DNA of 64,000 nucleotides from Streptomyces abyssomicinicus. Its GTDB lineage: Bacteria; Actinomycetota; Actinomycetes; Streptomycetales; Streptomycetaceae. Under the pieces are notes generated by a model, which worked only from the letters and a program-made list of their open reading frames with translations, searched no databases and was not told the origin of the DNA. This document shows positions 56,252-64,000 of this stretch, piece by piece. Every line of letters begins with the position of its first letter. The first letter of the stretch is position 1. The position numbers and the translations under genes are program-made. The DNA lies in the NCBI RefSeq assembly GCF_008974245.1, contig NZ_BBZI01000008.1, forward strand, positions 487,516-551,515. Direction: 5' to 3'.

Positions 56252-57469
56252 ATGACGTCGCAACAGCGTGTGGTGGTGATCGGGGCCGGTCCCGCGGGGG
56301 TTCGCCTCGCCCGCCGGCTCGGGGAGCTGGGCGTGCCGGCGGTCCTGGTCGGCGAGGAGGGGCACCGGCCGTACAACAGGGTGCTGCTCGCCGAGGTGCT
56401 GGCCGGGCGGTACGCGCCGGAGGTCATCGAGCTGCCCGCCCCGGCCGGTCTGGTCCGGGCCCGGGTGGTGAAGATCGACCGGGACGCGCGGCGTCTGTAC
56501 TGCGACGACGGCCAGGAGCTGACCTACGGCACCCTGGTGCTGGCCACCGGCTCCAACCCGGTGCTGCCGCCGCTGCGCGGACTGTTCGCCGTCGGCGACC
56601 ACCGGCTGCCCCGCGGGGTGCACGCGTTCCGCACCATGGACGACTGCCTGGAGCTGTCGGCGGCGGTCCGCCCCGGCACCCGCGCGGTGGTGGTGGGCGG
56701 CGGGCTGCTCGGCGTGTCGGCGGCCCGGGCGCTGGCCGAGCGGGGCGCGCAGGTGGTGCTGGCGCAGCAGTCGGAGCGGCTGATGGAGCGGCAGCTCGAC
56801 CCGGCCGCCTCCGCGCTGGTGCGCCGGCACCTGGAGGACCTGGGCGTCGAGGTCCACACCGAGCTGCGGGTGCGCGACGTCCGGGTGGTCGAGGGCAAGG
56901 TCCGGTCGGTCGAGATGGCCGACGGCTACGCCCTGGACGCCGACGTGGTGGTGCTGGCCTGCGGGGTCCGCCCCCGCACGGGCCTCGCGCAGGGCGCCGG
57001 ACTCGACGTCCGCAAGGGTGTCGTCGTCGACGACGAGCTGCGCACCTCCGACCCGCACATCCGGGCCCTCGGCGACTGCGCCGAGCACGACGGCCAGGTC
57101 TACGGGCTGGCCACCCCCGCCCTGGAACAGGCGGAGGTCCTCGCCCTGTCCCTCGCGGGGGACGGCACCGCCCGCTACACCGGCACCCGGGCCCTCACCC
57201 GGCTGACGCTCTTCTCCGACCGCCCGTTCGACCTGGCGGCGTTCGGCGAGCTCACCCCGCTCCCGGGGGACGACGTGGTCCAGCTCGCCGACGCCACCCG
57301 CGGCACCTACCGCAAGGTCGTGGTCCGCGAGGACCGGCTGGTCGGCGGCGTCCTGGTCGGCGAACTGGGGACCGTCGGCGCGCTGGCGCGCGCCTGGGAG
57401 GGAGCAGAGCCGCTTCCCTCGGCCGGGTCCCCCCTGCTCCACCTGCTCACCAACGACGGAGGCTCCTGA
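56252..57469 (+). CDS. NAD(P)H-dependent FAD oxidoreductase (nitrite/nitrate reductase flavoprotein)
   Basis: A 405-residue flavoprotein resembling the N-terminal part of NirB: FAD motif VVVIGAGPAGVRLARRLGEL, NAD motif AVVVGGGLLGVSAARALAER near residue 147 and HIRALGDCAEHDGQVYGLAT near 268. The C-terminal domain of about 100 residues is short. It has no iron-sulfur or sirohaem motif, so it probably passes electrons from NAD(P)H to a partner, either nitrate reductase (like NasC) or the downstream nitrite reductase. Its stop overlaps the nirB start (TGATG). No clear ribosome binding site precedes the ATG. Confidence 0.85.
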   Translation: MTSQQRVVVIGAGPAGVRLARRLGELGVPAVLVGEEGHRPYNRVLLAEVLAGRYAPEVIELPAPAGLVRARVVKIDRDARRLYCDDGQELTYGTLVLATGSNPVLPPLRGLFAVGDHRLPRGVHAFRTMDDCLELSAAVRPGTRAVVVGGGLLGVSAARALAERGAQVVLAQQSERLMERQLDPAASALVRRHLEDLGVEVHTELRVRDVRVVEGKVRSVEMADGYALDADVVVLACGVRPRTGLAQGAGLDVRKGVVVDDELRTSDPHIRALGDCAEHDGQVYGLATPALEQAEVLALSLAGDGTARYTGTRALTRLTLFSDRPFDLAAFGELTPLPGDDVVQLADATRGTYRKVVVREDRLVGGVLVGELGTVGALARAWEGAEPLPSAGSPLLHLLTNDGGS

Positions 57470-60099
57470 TGCCCATGCCCACCACGGACTCTTCCACGGT
57501 CTCTCCCTCGGTCACGGTCTCTCCCACGATCGTGCTCGTCGGCCACGGCATGGTCGGCCAGCGCTTCCTGGAGGCCCTGGCCGAGCGCGGGCTGACCTCC
57601 ACGCACCGCGTCGTCGTACTCTGCGAGGAGCCCCGCCCGGCCTACGACCGGGTGCACCTCACCTCGTACTTCTCCGGCACCAGCGCCGACGAACTCTCCA
57701 TGACAGACATGGAGTTCATCGAGAAGCACGGCATCGAGCTGCGCCTGGGCGACCCGGCCGAGTCCGTCGACCGCGAGGCCCGTACCGTCACCGCCCGCTC
57801 GGGGCTGACGGTCTCCTACGACACCCTCGTCCTGGCCACCGGCTCCTACCCGTTCGTCCCGCCGGTGCCCGGCAAGGACGCGGACGGCTGCTTCGTCTAC
57901 CGGACCATCGAGGACCTGCTCGCCATCGAGGAGTGGGCGAAGGCCCGCGCCACCACCGGCGCGGTGGTCGGCGGCGGCCTGCTCGGCCTGGAGGCGGCGG
58001 GCGCCCTCAAGGGGCTCGGACTGGACGCCCACATCGTGGAGTTCGCGCCCCGGCTGATGCCGGTGCAGGTCGACGACGGCGGTGGCGCGGCCCTGCTGCG
58101 CACCATCGAGGAGATGGGCCTGACCGTGCACACCGGCGCGGGCACCCAGGAGGTGCTGACCGGCGAGGACGGCGCGGTCACCGGCATGAAGCTGTCCAAC
58201 GGCTCCGAACTCGCCGTCGACATGGTGGTGTTCTCCGCCGGTGTCCGCCCCCGCGACCAGCTGGCCCGCGACTGCGGCCTGGAGGTCGGCGAGCGCGGCG
58301 GCATCGCGGTCGACGCGAGCTGCCGCACCGTCTCCGACGACCGGGTCTTCGCGATCGGCGAGTGCGCGCTCGCCGTCGACGGCCGGGTCTACGGCCTGGT
58401 CGCCCCCGGCTACGAGATGGCGCAGACCGCCGCGGCCACCATCGCCCGCGAGGAGGCGGAGTTCACCGGCGCGGACCTGTCCACCAAGCTGAAGCTGCTC
58501 GGCGTGGACGTGGCCTCCTTCGGCGACGCGCACGGCACGGCGGACGGGTGCCTGGACGTCGTCTACTCCGACTCCCGGGCCGGCCTGTACAAGAAGCTGG
58601 TCGTCGGCCGCGACGGCACCCTGCTGGGCGGCATCCTGGTCGGCGACGCCGAGGCGTACGGCACGCTGCGCGCCCTCACCGGGTCCGTCCCGCCCGTCTC
58701 GCCGGAGAGCCTGGTGCTGCCTGCGGGCGCGGCGGGCGGCGGCGCGCAGCTCGGTCCGTCCGCGCTGCCGGACGAGGCGATCATCTGTTCCTGCCACAAC
58801 GTCACCAAGGGCGCGATCCGCGGCGCGGTCACCGACCACCAGTGCGTGACGGTGCCCGAGGTCAAGAAGTGCACCAAGGCCGGCACCGGCTGCGGTTCCT
58901 GCGTGAAGGTGCTGGGCCAGCTCGTCGAGGCGGAGCTGGAGGCGAGCGGCGTCGAGGTCGACAAGGGCCTGTGCGGCTGCTTCGGCCAGACCCGCGAGGA
59001 GCTGTACGAGATCGTCCTGGCGCTGCGGGTCACCTCCTACCGGGAGCTGCTGGACCGCCACGGCCGCGAGGAGGCCCGCGGCGGCGACGGCTGCGAGATC
59101 TGCAAGCCGTCCGTCGCCAACATGCTGGCCACCCTCGCCCCGGCGATCGGCGCGGACGCCCACGTCCTGGACGGCGAGCAGTCGTCCCTCCAGGACACCA
59201 ACGACCACTTCCTCGCCAACCTCCAGAAGAACGGCTCCTACTCGGTCGTCCCGCGCATCCCCGGCGGTGAGATCGCCCCGGAGAAGCTGATCGTGATCGG
59301 CGAGATCGCCCGCGACTTCGGCCTCTACACGAAGATCACCGGCGGCCAGCGGATCGACATGTTCGGCGCCCGCGTCGAGCAGCTGCCGCGCATCTGGGCG
59401 CGGTTGGTGGACGCCGGCTTCGAGTCGGGCCACGCCTACGGCAAGTCGCTGCGGACCGTGAAGTCGTGCGTCGGCTCCACCTGGTGCCGCTACGGCGTGC
59501 AGGACTCGGTCCGCATGGCCATCGATCTGGAGCTGCGCTACCGGGGCCTGCGTTCGCCGCACAAGCTGAAGTCGGCGGTCTCCGGCTGCGCGCGGGAGTG
59601 CGCGGAGGCCCAGTCCAAGGACTTCGGCGTGATCGCCACCGCCAACGGCTGGAACCTCTACGTCGGCGGCAACGGCGGCGCCACCCCGCGCCACGCGGAC
59701 CTGCTGGCGCAGGACCTCTCCGACGCTGAGCTGGTCCGCCTGATCGACCGGTTCCTGATGTTCTACATCCGCACCGCGGACCGTCTGGAGCGCACCTCGG
59801 TGTGGCTGGACCGGATCCCCGGCGGACTCGACCACGTCCGCGACGTCGTCGTCCACGACTCGCTGGGCATCTGCGACGACCTGGAGCGGCTGATGGCCGC
59901 GCACGTGGCCCACTACCGCGACGAGTGGGCGGCGGTGCTGGAGGACCCGGAGAAGCTGGAGCGCTTCGTCTCCTTCGTCAACGCCCCCGAGACCCCCGAC
60001 CCGACGGTGGCGTTCGTTCCCGAACGCGGCCAGATCAAGCCGAACCTGCCGCTGCTCCAGATCGGCATCCGAGAGATGGAAGGGACCGCGACCCGATGA
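57469..60099 (+). CDS. nirB: Assimilatory nitrite reductase large subunit
   Basis: An 876-residue NAD(P)H nitrite reductase. Domains in order: FAD/NAD-binding (VLVGHGMVGQRFLEALAERG; AVVGGGLLGLEAAGALKGLG), a BFD-like 2Fe-2S domain (ICSCHNVTKGAI; CTKAGTGCGSCVK, about 440-490), then sirohaem/4Fe-4S halves with SCVGSTWCRYG (Cys about 667 and 673) and SGCARECAEA (about 707 and 711), the four-Cys cluster. It reduces nitrite to ammonium. GGAGG precedes the ATG, which overlaps the flavoprotein stop. ATGA overlap with nirD follows. A short extra N-terminal Ser/Thr stretch (PTTDSSTVSPSVTVSPT) is unusual. Confidence 0.96.
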   Translation: MPMPTTDSSTVSPSVTVSPTIVLVGHGMVGQRFLEALAERGLTSTHRVVVLCEEPRPAYDRVHLTSYFSGTSADELSMTDMEFIEKHGIELRLGDPAESVDREARTVTARSGLTVSYDTLVLATGSYPFVPPVPGKDADGCFVYRTIEDLLAIEEWAKARATTGAVVGGGLLGLEAAGALKGLGLDAHIVEFAPRLMPVQVDDGGGAALLRTIEEMGLTVHTGAGTQEVLTGEDGAVTGMKLSNGSELAVDMVVFSAGVRPRDQLARDCGLEVGERGGIAVDASCRTVSDDRVFAIGECALAVDGRVYGLVAPGYEMAQTAAATIAREEAEFTGADLSTKLKLLGVDVASFGDAHGTADGCLDVVYSDSRAGLYKKLVVGRDGTLLGGILVGDAEAYGTLRALTGSVPPVSPESLVLPAGAAGGGAQLGPSALPDEAIICSCHNVTKGAIRGAVTDHQCVTVPEVKKCTKAGTGCGSCVKVLGQLVEAELEASGVEVDKGLCGCFGQTREELYEIVLALRVTSYRELLDRHGREEARGGDGCEICKPSVANMLATLAPAIGADAHVLDGEQSSLQDTNDHFLANLQKNGSYSVVPRIPGGEIAPEKLIVIGEIARDFGLYTKITGGQRIDMFGARVEQLPRIWARLVDAGFESGHAYGKSLRTVKSCVGSTWCRYGVQDSVRMAIDLELRYRGLRSPHKLKSAVSGCARECAEAQSKDFGVIATANGWNLYVGGNGGATPRHADLLAQDLSDAELVRLIDRFLMFYIRTADRLERTSVWLDRIPGGLDHVRDVVVHDSLGICDDLERLMAAHVAHYRDEWAAVLEDPEKLERFVSFVNAPETPDPTVAFVPERGQIKPNLPLLQIGIREMEGTATR

Positions 60100-60464
60100 C
60101 CACTGCCGTCGCCACCGCCGCCGCATCCACCCTGGTCGGCACGTTCGTCCAGCTGAGGGCCGGCGAGGACTGGCTGCCCGTCTGCCACCTGGACCGCCTG
60201 GTCCCCGGCCGCGGTGTGGCCGCCCTCCTCCCCGGCGGCCACCAGGTCGCCGTCTTCCTCGACCGCGCGGGCCGTCTCCACGCCGTCGACAACCGCGACC
60301 CGTTCACCGGCGCCGCCGTCCTCTCCCGCGGCCTCCTCGGCAGCCACCAGGGGCGGCCCTTCGTCGCCTCCCCCCTGCTGAAGCAGCGCTTCGACCTCGC
60401 CACCGGGCAGTGCCTGGACGACGAGACGGTCCGGCTCACCACGTACGAGGTCCGCGCCGCCTGA
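60096..60464 (+). CDS. nirD: Nitrite reductase small subunit
   Basis: A 122-residue Rieske-fold protein, coupled to nirB by an ATGA overlap. The core is VCHLDRLVPGRGVAALLPGG and LHAVDNRDPFTGAAVLSRGL. The Cys-His ligands of a Rieske cluster are not present, as expected for NirD, which only supports NirB. AGGGACC lies upstream. Confidence 0.92.
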   Translation: MTTAVATAAASTLVGTFVQLRAGEDWLPVCHLDRLVPGRGVAALLPGGHQVAVFLDRAGRLHAVDNRDPFTGAAVLSRGLLGSHQGRPFVASPLLKQRFDLATGQCLDDETVRLTTYEVRAA

Positions 60465-60481
60465 CCGTCCACCGCTGAACG

Positions 60482-60520
60482 AGGCGGGCGCGTGCCCCAG
60501 GGACAGCCGCGCGCCCGCCT
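60482..60520. terminator. Hairpin between nirD and the convergent FG-GAP gene
   Basis: AGGCGGGCGCG (60482-60492) pairs perfectly with CGCGCCCGCCT (60510-60520), 17 bases after the nirD stop. It can end both transcripts. Confidence 0.75.
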
Positions 60521-60525
60521 TCAGG

Positions 60526-61950
60526 TCAGATGGAGTGGAGCAGTCCTTCGCCGCCGAGCCCGGTGAGGGATTCCTGGGGGAAGCCGACGGCCGGGGCGGT
60601 GATCATCGTGCTGCCCTGGGCGGTGGGACCGTCGGCGGCCCCGGGGAGGACCCACACCGCTCCGGTGGAGTTGTTCTCCGATCCGGCGCTGACGAACAGT
60701 TCCGGCCTGCCGTCCTTGTCGATGTCGCCGACGGCCACGGTGGTGCCGAACATGTCGTCCGTCTCGCCGCCCCCGGGGACACCGGCGGTGTCCTGGTGGA
60801 AGGCGTAGGCGCCGCCGCCCAGGGCTCCGCCGCTGCGGCCGGGGATCACCGTGACCATTCCCGCGCGCGGGACGCCCGTGTCCTCGTACGGCGCGCCGAC
60901 CACGATGTCCGCCATACCGTCGCCGTTCAGGTCGTCGACCGCGAGGGCGCCGCCGAAGGCGTCTCCCGTCTCGCTCGCCCCGGGCACGCCGGCGGTGTTC
61001 TGGGTCAGTTCCACCGGCTGGGCGTCCCTGGCGATGCCCGCGGGCGAGCCGTACCAGAGCAGTACCCGGCCGCCGGGCGCACCGTCGCCCGGGCCGTGGT
61101 CCGGCTCGTCCGGGTCTCCGACCACGAGATCGGCGAACCCGTCGCCGTCGACGTCCCCGGTGGCCGCGATCAGACCGTTGCCCGTCCGCTGTGCGCCGCC
61201 GATGACCGGGTCCGTGTACACCTCGCCGCCGCTGATGTCGTGCATCCGGACGGTGACGGCCACCTCGGACAGATGGCCGCTGTGGGCGAAGTCGCCCAGC
61301 GCGACGCTCCCGACCGAAGGGGTGTCGCGGTTCTCGTGGGCCGAGCCGTAGGTGCCCGTGCGGCTGAACGGCCCCCGGAAGCTCATCATCCCCCCGTACC
61401 CCGCGACCACCACCTCGGTCCTCTCACCGGGGCCGGTGCCGGCCGCCGCCAGGTCGAGGCCGTAGTAACCGGCCGTGGTCGCCGGCAGGTCGGTTCCGGA
61501 CGTCAGGCCCGACGCGCCGCCCCACAGCACCGTCACCAGGCCGGCGTCCTCGCCCCGGGTGGTGTCCTCGTACGGCGCGGACACCACCAGGTCGGCGTAG
61601 CCGTCGCGGTTCAGGTCCGCCGTCGCGGTGGCGCTGCCGAAGCCGTCGTTGAACTCCGCCGCGCCCGGGACGCCCGCGGAGTTCTGCGTGACGGTCGCCC
61701 GCCGGGACGTCGACAGCCCCGCCGCCGCTCCGTAGAGGACGACCACGGCACCGGCGCCCTCCTCGCCGGCCACGGTCGCCCCCGGCGCGGGCAGTACGGC
61801 GTCCGCGTAACCGTCACCGTTGAAGTCGCCGGGCACCGCGCCGTGGACAGCCGCGGCAGGTGTCACCGACAGCAGCGAGGCACCCAGGACGGCGGCGCCC
61901 AGGAGCGCCCCCGTCCGCCGGCCTCCGCGCGGGCGGCTCGTGTTGCTCAT
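60526..61950 (-). CDS. Secreted FG-GAP (integrin-like) repeat protein
   Basis: A 474-residue exported beta-propeller protein. The signal is RRTGALLGAAVLGASLLSVT then PAAA (mature start about residue 33). At least five calcium-binding type repeats are visible: DFNGDGYADAV, DLNRDGYADLVVS, DVDGDGFADLVVG, DLNGDGMADIVVG and DIDKDGRPELFVS. The propeller resembles the integrin alpha head and may bind extracellular ligands. No enzyme motif. GGAGGGG precedes the ATG. Confidence 0.9.
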   Translation of the reverse strand: MSNTSRPRGGRRTGALLGAAVLGASLLSVTPAAAVHGAVPGDFNGDGYADAVLPAPGATVAGEEGAGAVVVLYGAAAGLSTSRRATVTQNSAGVPGAAEFNDGFGSATATADLNRDGYADLVVSAPYEDTTRGEDAGLVTVLWGGASGLTSGTDLPATTAGYYGLDLAAAGTGPGERTEVVVAGYGGMMSFRGPFSRTGTYGSAHENRDTPSVGSVALGDFAHSGHLSEVAVTVRMHDISGGEVYTDPVIGGAQRTGNGLIAATGDVDGDGFADLVVGDPDEPDHGPGDGAPGGRVLLWYGSPAGIARDAQPVELTQNTAGVPGASETGDAFGGALAVDDLNGDGMADIVVGAPYEDTGVPRAGMVTVIPGRSGGALGGGAYAFHQDTAGVPGGGETDDMFGTTVAVGDIDKDGRPELFVSAGSENNSTGAVWVLPGAADGPTAQGSTMITAPAVGFPQESLTGLGGEGLLHSI

Positions 61951-62055
61951 GAATCGGATCCCCTCCCCCTGGACGCACCTGGCGTGCGTCACGGCCGGTG
62001 CATCGTACGAGGACGTCCGGACGGCAGGACCTGGCGCCCCCGGGGAGCGACCGGC

Positions 62056-62979
62056 TCAGGGCGTGAGCGCGTCGTACCGCACGCCCGTCAGGCGTTCGGA
62101 CTCCGTCCACAGGCGGGCCGAGGTGCGGTCGTCGCGGGTCCAGGGGGCGCGCCAGGACGGGGCGGGGGCGCCCCACATGAGGAGGGACGGGCCGGTGAAG
62201 GAGTCGGGGCGCACGCCGGGGGCGGTGGCGGCGTGGAGGGTGGGGAGGGCACCCGCCTCGGCGGACTGGGCGACGGCGCGGTCGGCGAGCCGCAGCAGCC
62301 GCCCGAGGGTGTGCCGCCCCTCCATGGCGGGGCCGGCGGCGGTGAGGTTGGTGGCGGAGTAGCCGGGGTGCGCGGCGGCTGCGGTCACGTCGGCGCCGGC
62401 CGCGGCGAGGCGGCGGGCCAGCTCGTGCGTGAAGAGCAGGTTGGCGGTCTTGGAGCGGGCGTAGGCGGTCCAGCGGTGGTAGCCGCGCTCGGCGTTGAGA
62501 TCGCGGGCGTCGATGTTGGCCAGCGCGTGGAGGAAGCTGGAGACGGTGACCACGCGGGCCCCGGGGGTGGCGAGGAGCCGGGGCAGCAGCAGGCCGGTGA
62601 GGGCGAAGTGGCCGAGGTGGTTGACGCCGAACTGCGTCTCGAAGCCGTCGGCGGTGGTGCGGTGCGGCAGCGCCATCACGCCGGCGTTGTTGACCAGGAG
62701 GTCGAGCCGCTCGTGCGGAAGATCTTCGGCGAACGCGCGCACCGAGGCGAGGTCCGCCAGGTCCAGCCGGGCCACGCCGACGCGCGCGGCGGGGACCACG
62801 GCCTCGATCCCGTCGGCCGCCTCGCGCCCCTTGGCCACGTCGCGGCAGGCCAGCACCACCTCGGCGCCACGGCGTGCCAGCTCCAGGGCGGTGACCAGTC
62901 CCAGCCCGCCGTTGGCTCCGGTGACGACGGCGACACGGCCGGTCTGGTCGGGGATCTGCGACGCGGTCCAGCGGGCCAT
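62056..62979 (-). CDS. Short-chain dehydrogenase/reductase
   Basis: A 307-residue SDR: cofactor motif VVTGANGGLGLVTALELARR near residue 18, LLVNNAGVM near 91, and the catalytic YARSK (Tyr and Lys) near 173. It resembles the retinol/protochlorophyllide-like SDR group (WxNAY... partial). The substrate is unknown. GAGAGG precedes the ATG. It marks the last clearly conserved gene before the lower-GC junction. Confidence 0.9.
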   Translation of the reverse strand: MARWTASQIPDQTGRVAVVTGANGGLGLVTALELARRGAEVVLACRDVAKGREAADGIEAVVPAARVGVARLDLADLASVRAFAEDLPHERLDLLVNNAGVMALPHRTTADGFETQFGVNHLGHFALTGLLLPRLLATPGARVVTVSSFLHALANIDARDLNAERGYHRWTAYARSKTANLLFTHELARRLAAAGADVTAAAAHPGYSATNLTAAGPAMEGRHTLGRLLRLADRAVAQSAEAGALPTLHAATAPGVRPDSFTGPSLLMWGAPAPSWRAPWTRDDRTSARLWTESERLTGVRYDALTP

Positions 62980-63774
62980 CGGGGGGCGCCTCTCTTCAGG
63001 GGTGGTTCCGGGCGCCCACCGTAAGCGCTGCGCGCCCCGCACAGCTGGTCGGCACCCGCAACCTGGCTACCAGTACCGAGCACTGCACGCCCAAGGTCCG
63101 CCGGTCGGCTGCCTCTCCCGATCTTCGACCAGCATGGACGATTCCCACACCGGTTCCGCCAGCGCACCCGGAGTAGGAACCCCTTGACGTGATCACCAAT
63201 CCCTGCGCTGCATCGGCGACGGTCCGCCTCGGTGTCGTCCGCACTCATACTGGAAACAGTGCGTAGAGGGGCAGCGACCGCGCCTCTTGAGGTCGACCGG
63301 GGCGTCATCCTGCGCACAGGCTTGTGCTTCACATACTCATGCCCGGCTGCGCGGGACGTAGGCGACTCTGTCCGAGGTGGCGGACGTGGTTGCACCACCT
63401 TGCTTCCGAGGGTCTCCAGGCTTTCTCCGTGCTCACCGCGGACCGGGGCCAATGGGCCGCCGTGGCTCATCCACGGTGGTCCTCCTCTCCTCGAACCACC
63501 CAACAGTCTCCCCCTCGTCATGGGCCTCCCAGGCGGCACAGCGTTTCTTCGGTTTGACTGCCACGAGTGCATCCCCTTGCACCAGAACCCAATTCCGCCG
63601 CGGAACTCGGTGGACGGTACAAGGGAGAGCTACCATGTCGCCGGGGCGGGCCCTCGGAATCGCACTGTGATCACTTGCGTGCGCCCCGACGGGATGACTC
63701 TTCAACCTCGGACAGCAAAAGCCGAGGCGAGCGTGGTACGACCAACCTCGCTCAGGGTCAGGGGGGAAGAATCT
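62980..63774. other. Lower-GC junction without a clear gene
   Basis: GC content falls to roughly 55-62 % here, against more than 70 % in the rest of the window. No frame has both a ribosome binding site and gene-like translation, apart from a doubtful small frame at 63433-63636. It looks like the boundary of an inserted block, perhaps with decayed coding sequence. Confidence 0.6.
63433..63636 (-). CDS. Doubtful small ORF
   Basis: A 67-residue frame (MVALPCTVHRVPRRNWVLVQ, ending RRPIGPGPR) with plausible composition but third-position GC below the genome norm and no ribosome binding site. If real, it belongs to the inserted block. Confidence 0.2.
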   Translation of the reverse strand: MVALPCTVHRVPRRNWVLVQGDALVAVKPKKRCAAWEAHDEGETVGWFEERRTTVDEPRRPIGPGPR

Positions 63775-64000
63775 GTGGAATACGACCTTGCACCGCCGAA
63801 AGCGGTCGGCATGGTGGCGTCGCTGAGCTCGCTCGGCTATTCGCTGCCGGACGCCGTGGCCGACCTGGTGGACAACAGCGTGTCAGCCGACGCCGGCACC
63901 ATCGACGTGGAGTTCACCTGGGAGGGATCCGACTCCTGGGTGGCCATCGTCGACGACGGTAGGGGTATGTCCGAAACCGGGCTCGTGACAGCCATGACCG
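63775..64000 (+). CDS. GHKL ATPase, 5' end (MORC / HATPase_c_3-like)
   Basis: The first 75 residues of a gene that runs off the window. GTG start with GGGGGGAAG upstream. The protein opens MEYDLAPPKAVGMVASLSSL, then SLPDAVADLVDNSVSADAGT (N box with DN) and AIVDDGRGMSETGL (G1 box DxGxG). This is the ATP-binding opening of the GHKL superfamily, closest to the MORC/MutL-like ATPases found in restriction-modification and Z1-domain defence loci of actinobacteria. Its lower-GC surroundings suggest horizontal transfer. Confidence 0.75.
   Translation, partial: MEYDLAPPKAVGMVASLSSLGYSLPDAVADLVDNSVSADAGTIDVEFTWEGSDSWVAIVDDGRGMSETGLVTAMT

Noticed and set aside
57307..60126. A 939-codon minus-strand frame opposite nirB
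   Set aside because: Shadow of nirB with no motifs and no ribosome binding site.

Overview
This is a high-GC (about 72-74 %) actinobacterial chromosome segment, almost certainly from Streptomyces. The supporting signs are a HrdB-family sigma factor, a DUF3145 protein, an mreB-like mbl gene, MEDS-domain and STAS regulators, many GTG/TTG starts and GTGA/ATGA stop-start overlaps. From memory, the gene order (mbl, paired ABC exporter, hrd sigma factor, dnaG, dgt, assimilatory nitrate reductase, nirBD) resembles the SCO24xx region of S. coelicolor, so most of the window is conserved core chromosome with accessory insertions. Layout. 1-6.5 kb: DUF3145 protein, secreted SGNH hydrolase, aldose 1-epimerase, EI24 membrane protein, MDR oxidoreductase, zinc-ribbon membrane protein, cold-shock-domain protein. 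6.5-16 kb: a Tat-exported GH35-like protein without the usual acid/base residue, an unknown protein, an acyl-CoA synthetase, a candidate 19-residue hydrophobic peptide gene and a very large secreted subtilisin-like protease. 16-19.2 kb: mbl, a non-coding higher-order tandem repeat, a MEDS/ATPase plus STAS regulator pair and a small acidic protein. 19.4-23.3 kb: a MarR-controlled redox cassette, a gene remnant and a Nudix hydrolase. 23.5-24.4 kb: a CAU tRNA, two identical tandem tRNA-Asn genes and a YtxH-like protein. 24.6-33.5 kb: an FGGY sugar kinase, a heterodimeric ABC exporter, a HelR-like RNA polymerase protection protein under a rifamycin-associated-element-like palindrome, and a convergent hrd sigma factor. 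33.8-35.4 kb: a two-gene operon coding for an internally duplicated unknown protein and an AbiEii-type nucleotidyltransferase. 35.4-40.1 kb: dnaG, a ferredoxin-reductase-like flavoprotein and dgt. 40.2-48.7 kb: sirohydrochlorin chelatase, ElyC/SanA protein, nitrate reductase, GGCT, CutA, a saccharopine-dehydrogenase-like protein, a TSUP exporter, a GNAT and a gene broken by an in-frame TGA. 48.7-54.2 kb: a secreted CBM2 glycoside hydrolase under a perfect CebR-type operator, a MOSC protein, an IF-1 paralogue, a degraded-looking GNAT and a lipoprotein. 54.3-56.1 kb: a ComB-like phosphatase paired with a D-2-hydroxyacid dehydrogenase. 56.2-60.5 kb: a flavoprotein plus nirB and nirD. 60.5-63 kb: an FG-GAP repeat protein and an SDR. 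63.0-64 kb: a lower-GC junction, then the 5' end of a GHKL (MORC-like) ATPase that runs off the window and probably opens a defence island. How the genes work together. The clearest pathway is nitrate assimilation: nitrate reductase, a flavoprotein, nirBD and a chelatase that could supply sirohaem, with GlnR-like half-sites spaced by 22 bp in front of both nasA and the nir operon. The most transcription-centred block is helR with the sigma factor, which meet tail to tail. Candidates for less-described biology are the AbiEii/duplicated-domain operon with its own inverted repeat, the right-edge GHKL gene, the 19-residue peptide, the repeat array after mbl and the ComB/dehydrogenase pair.
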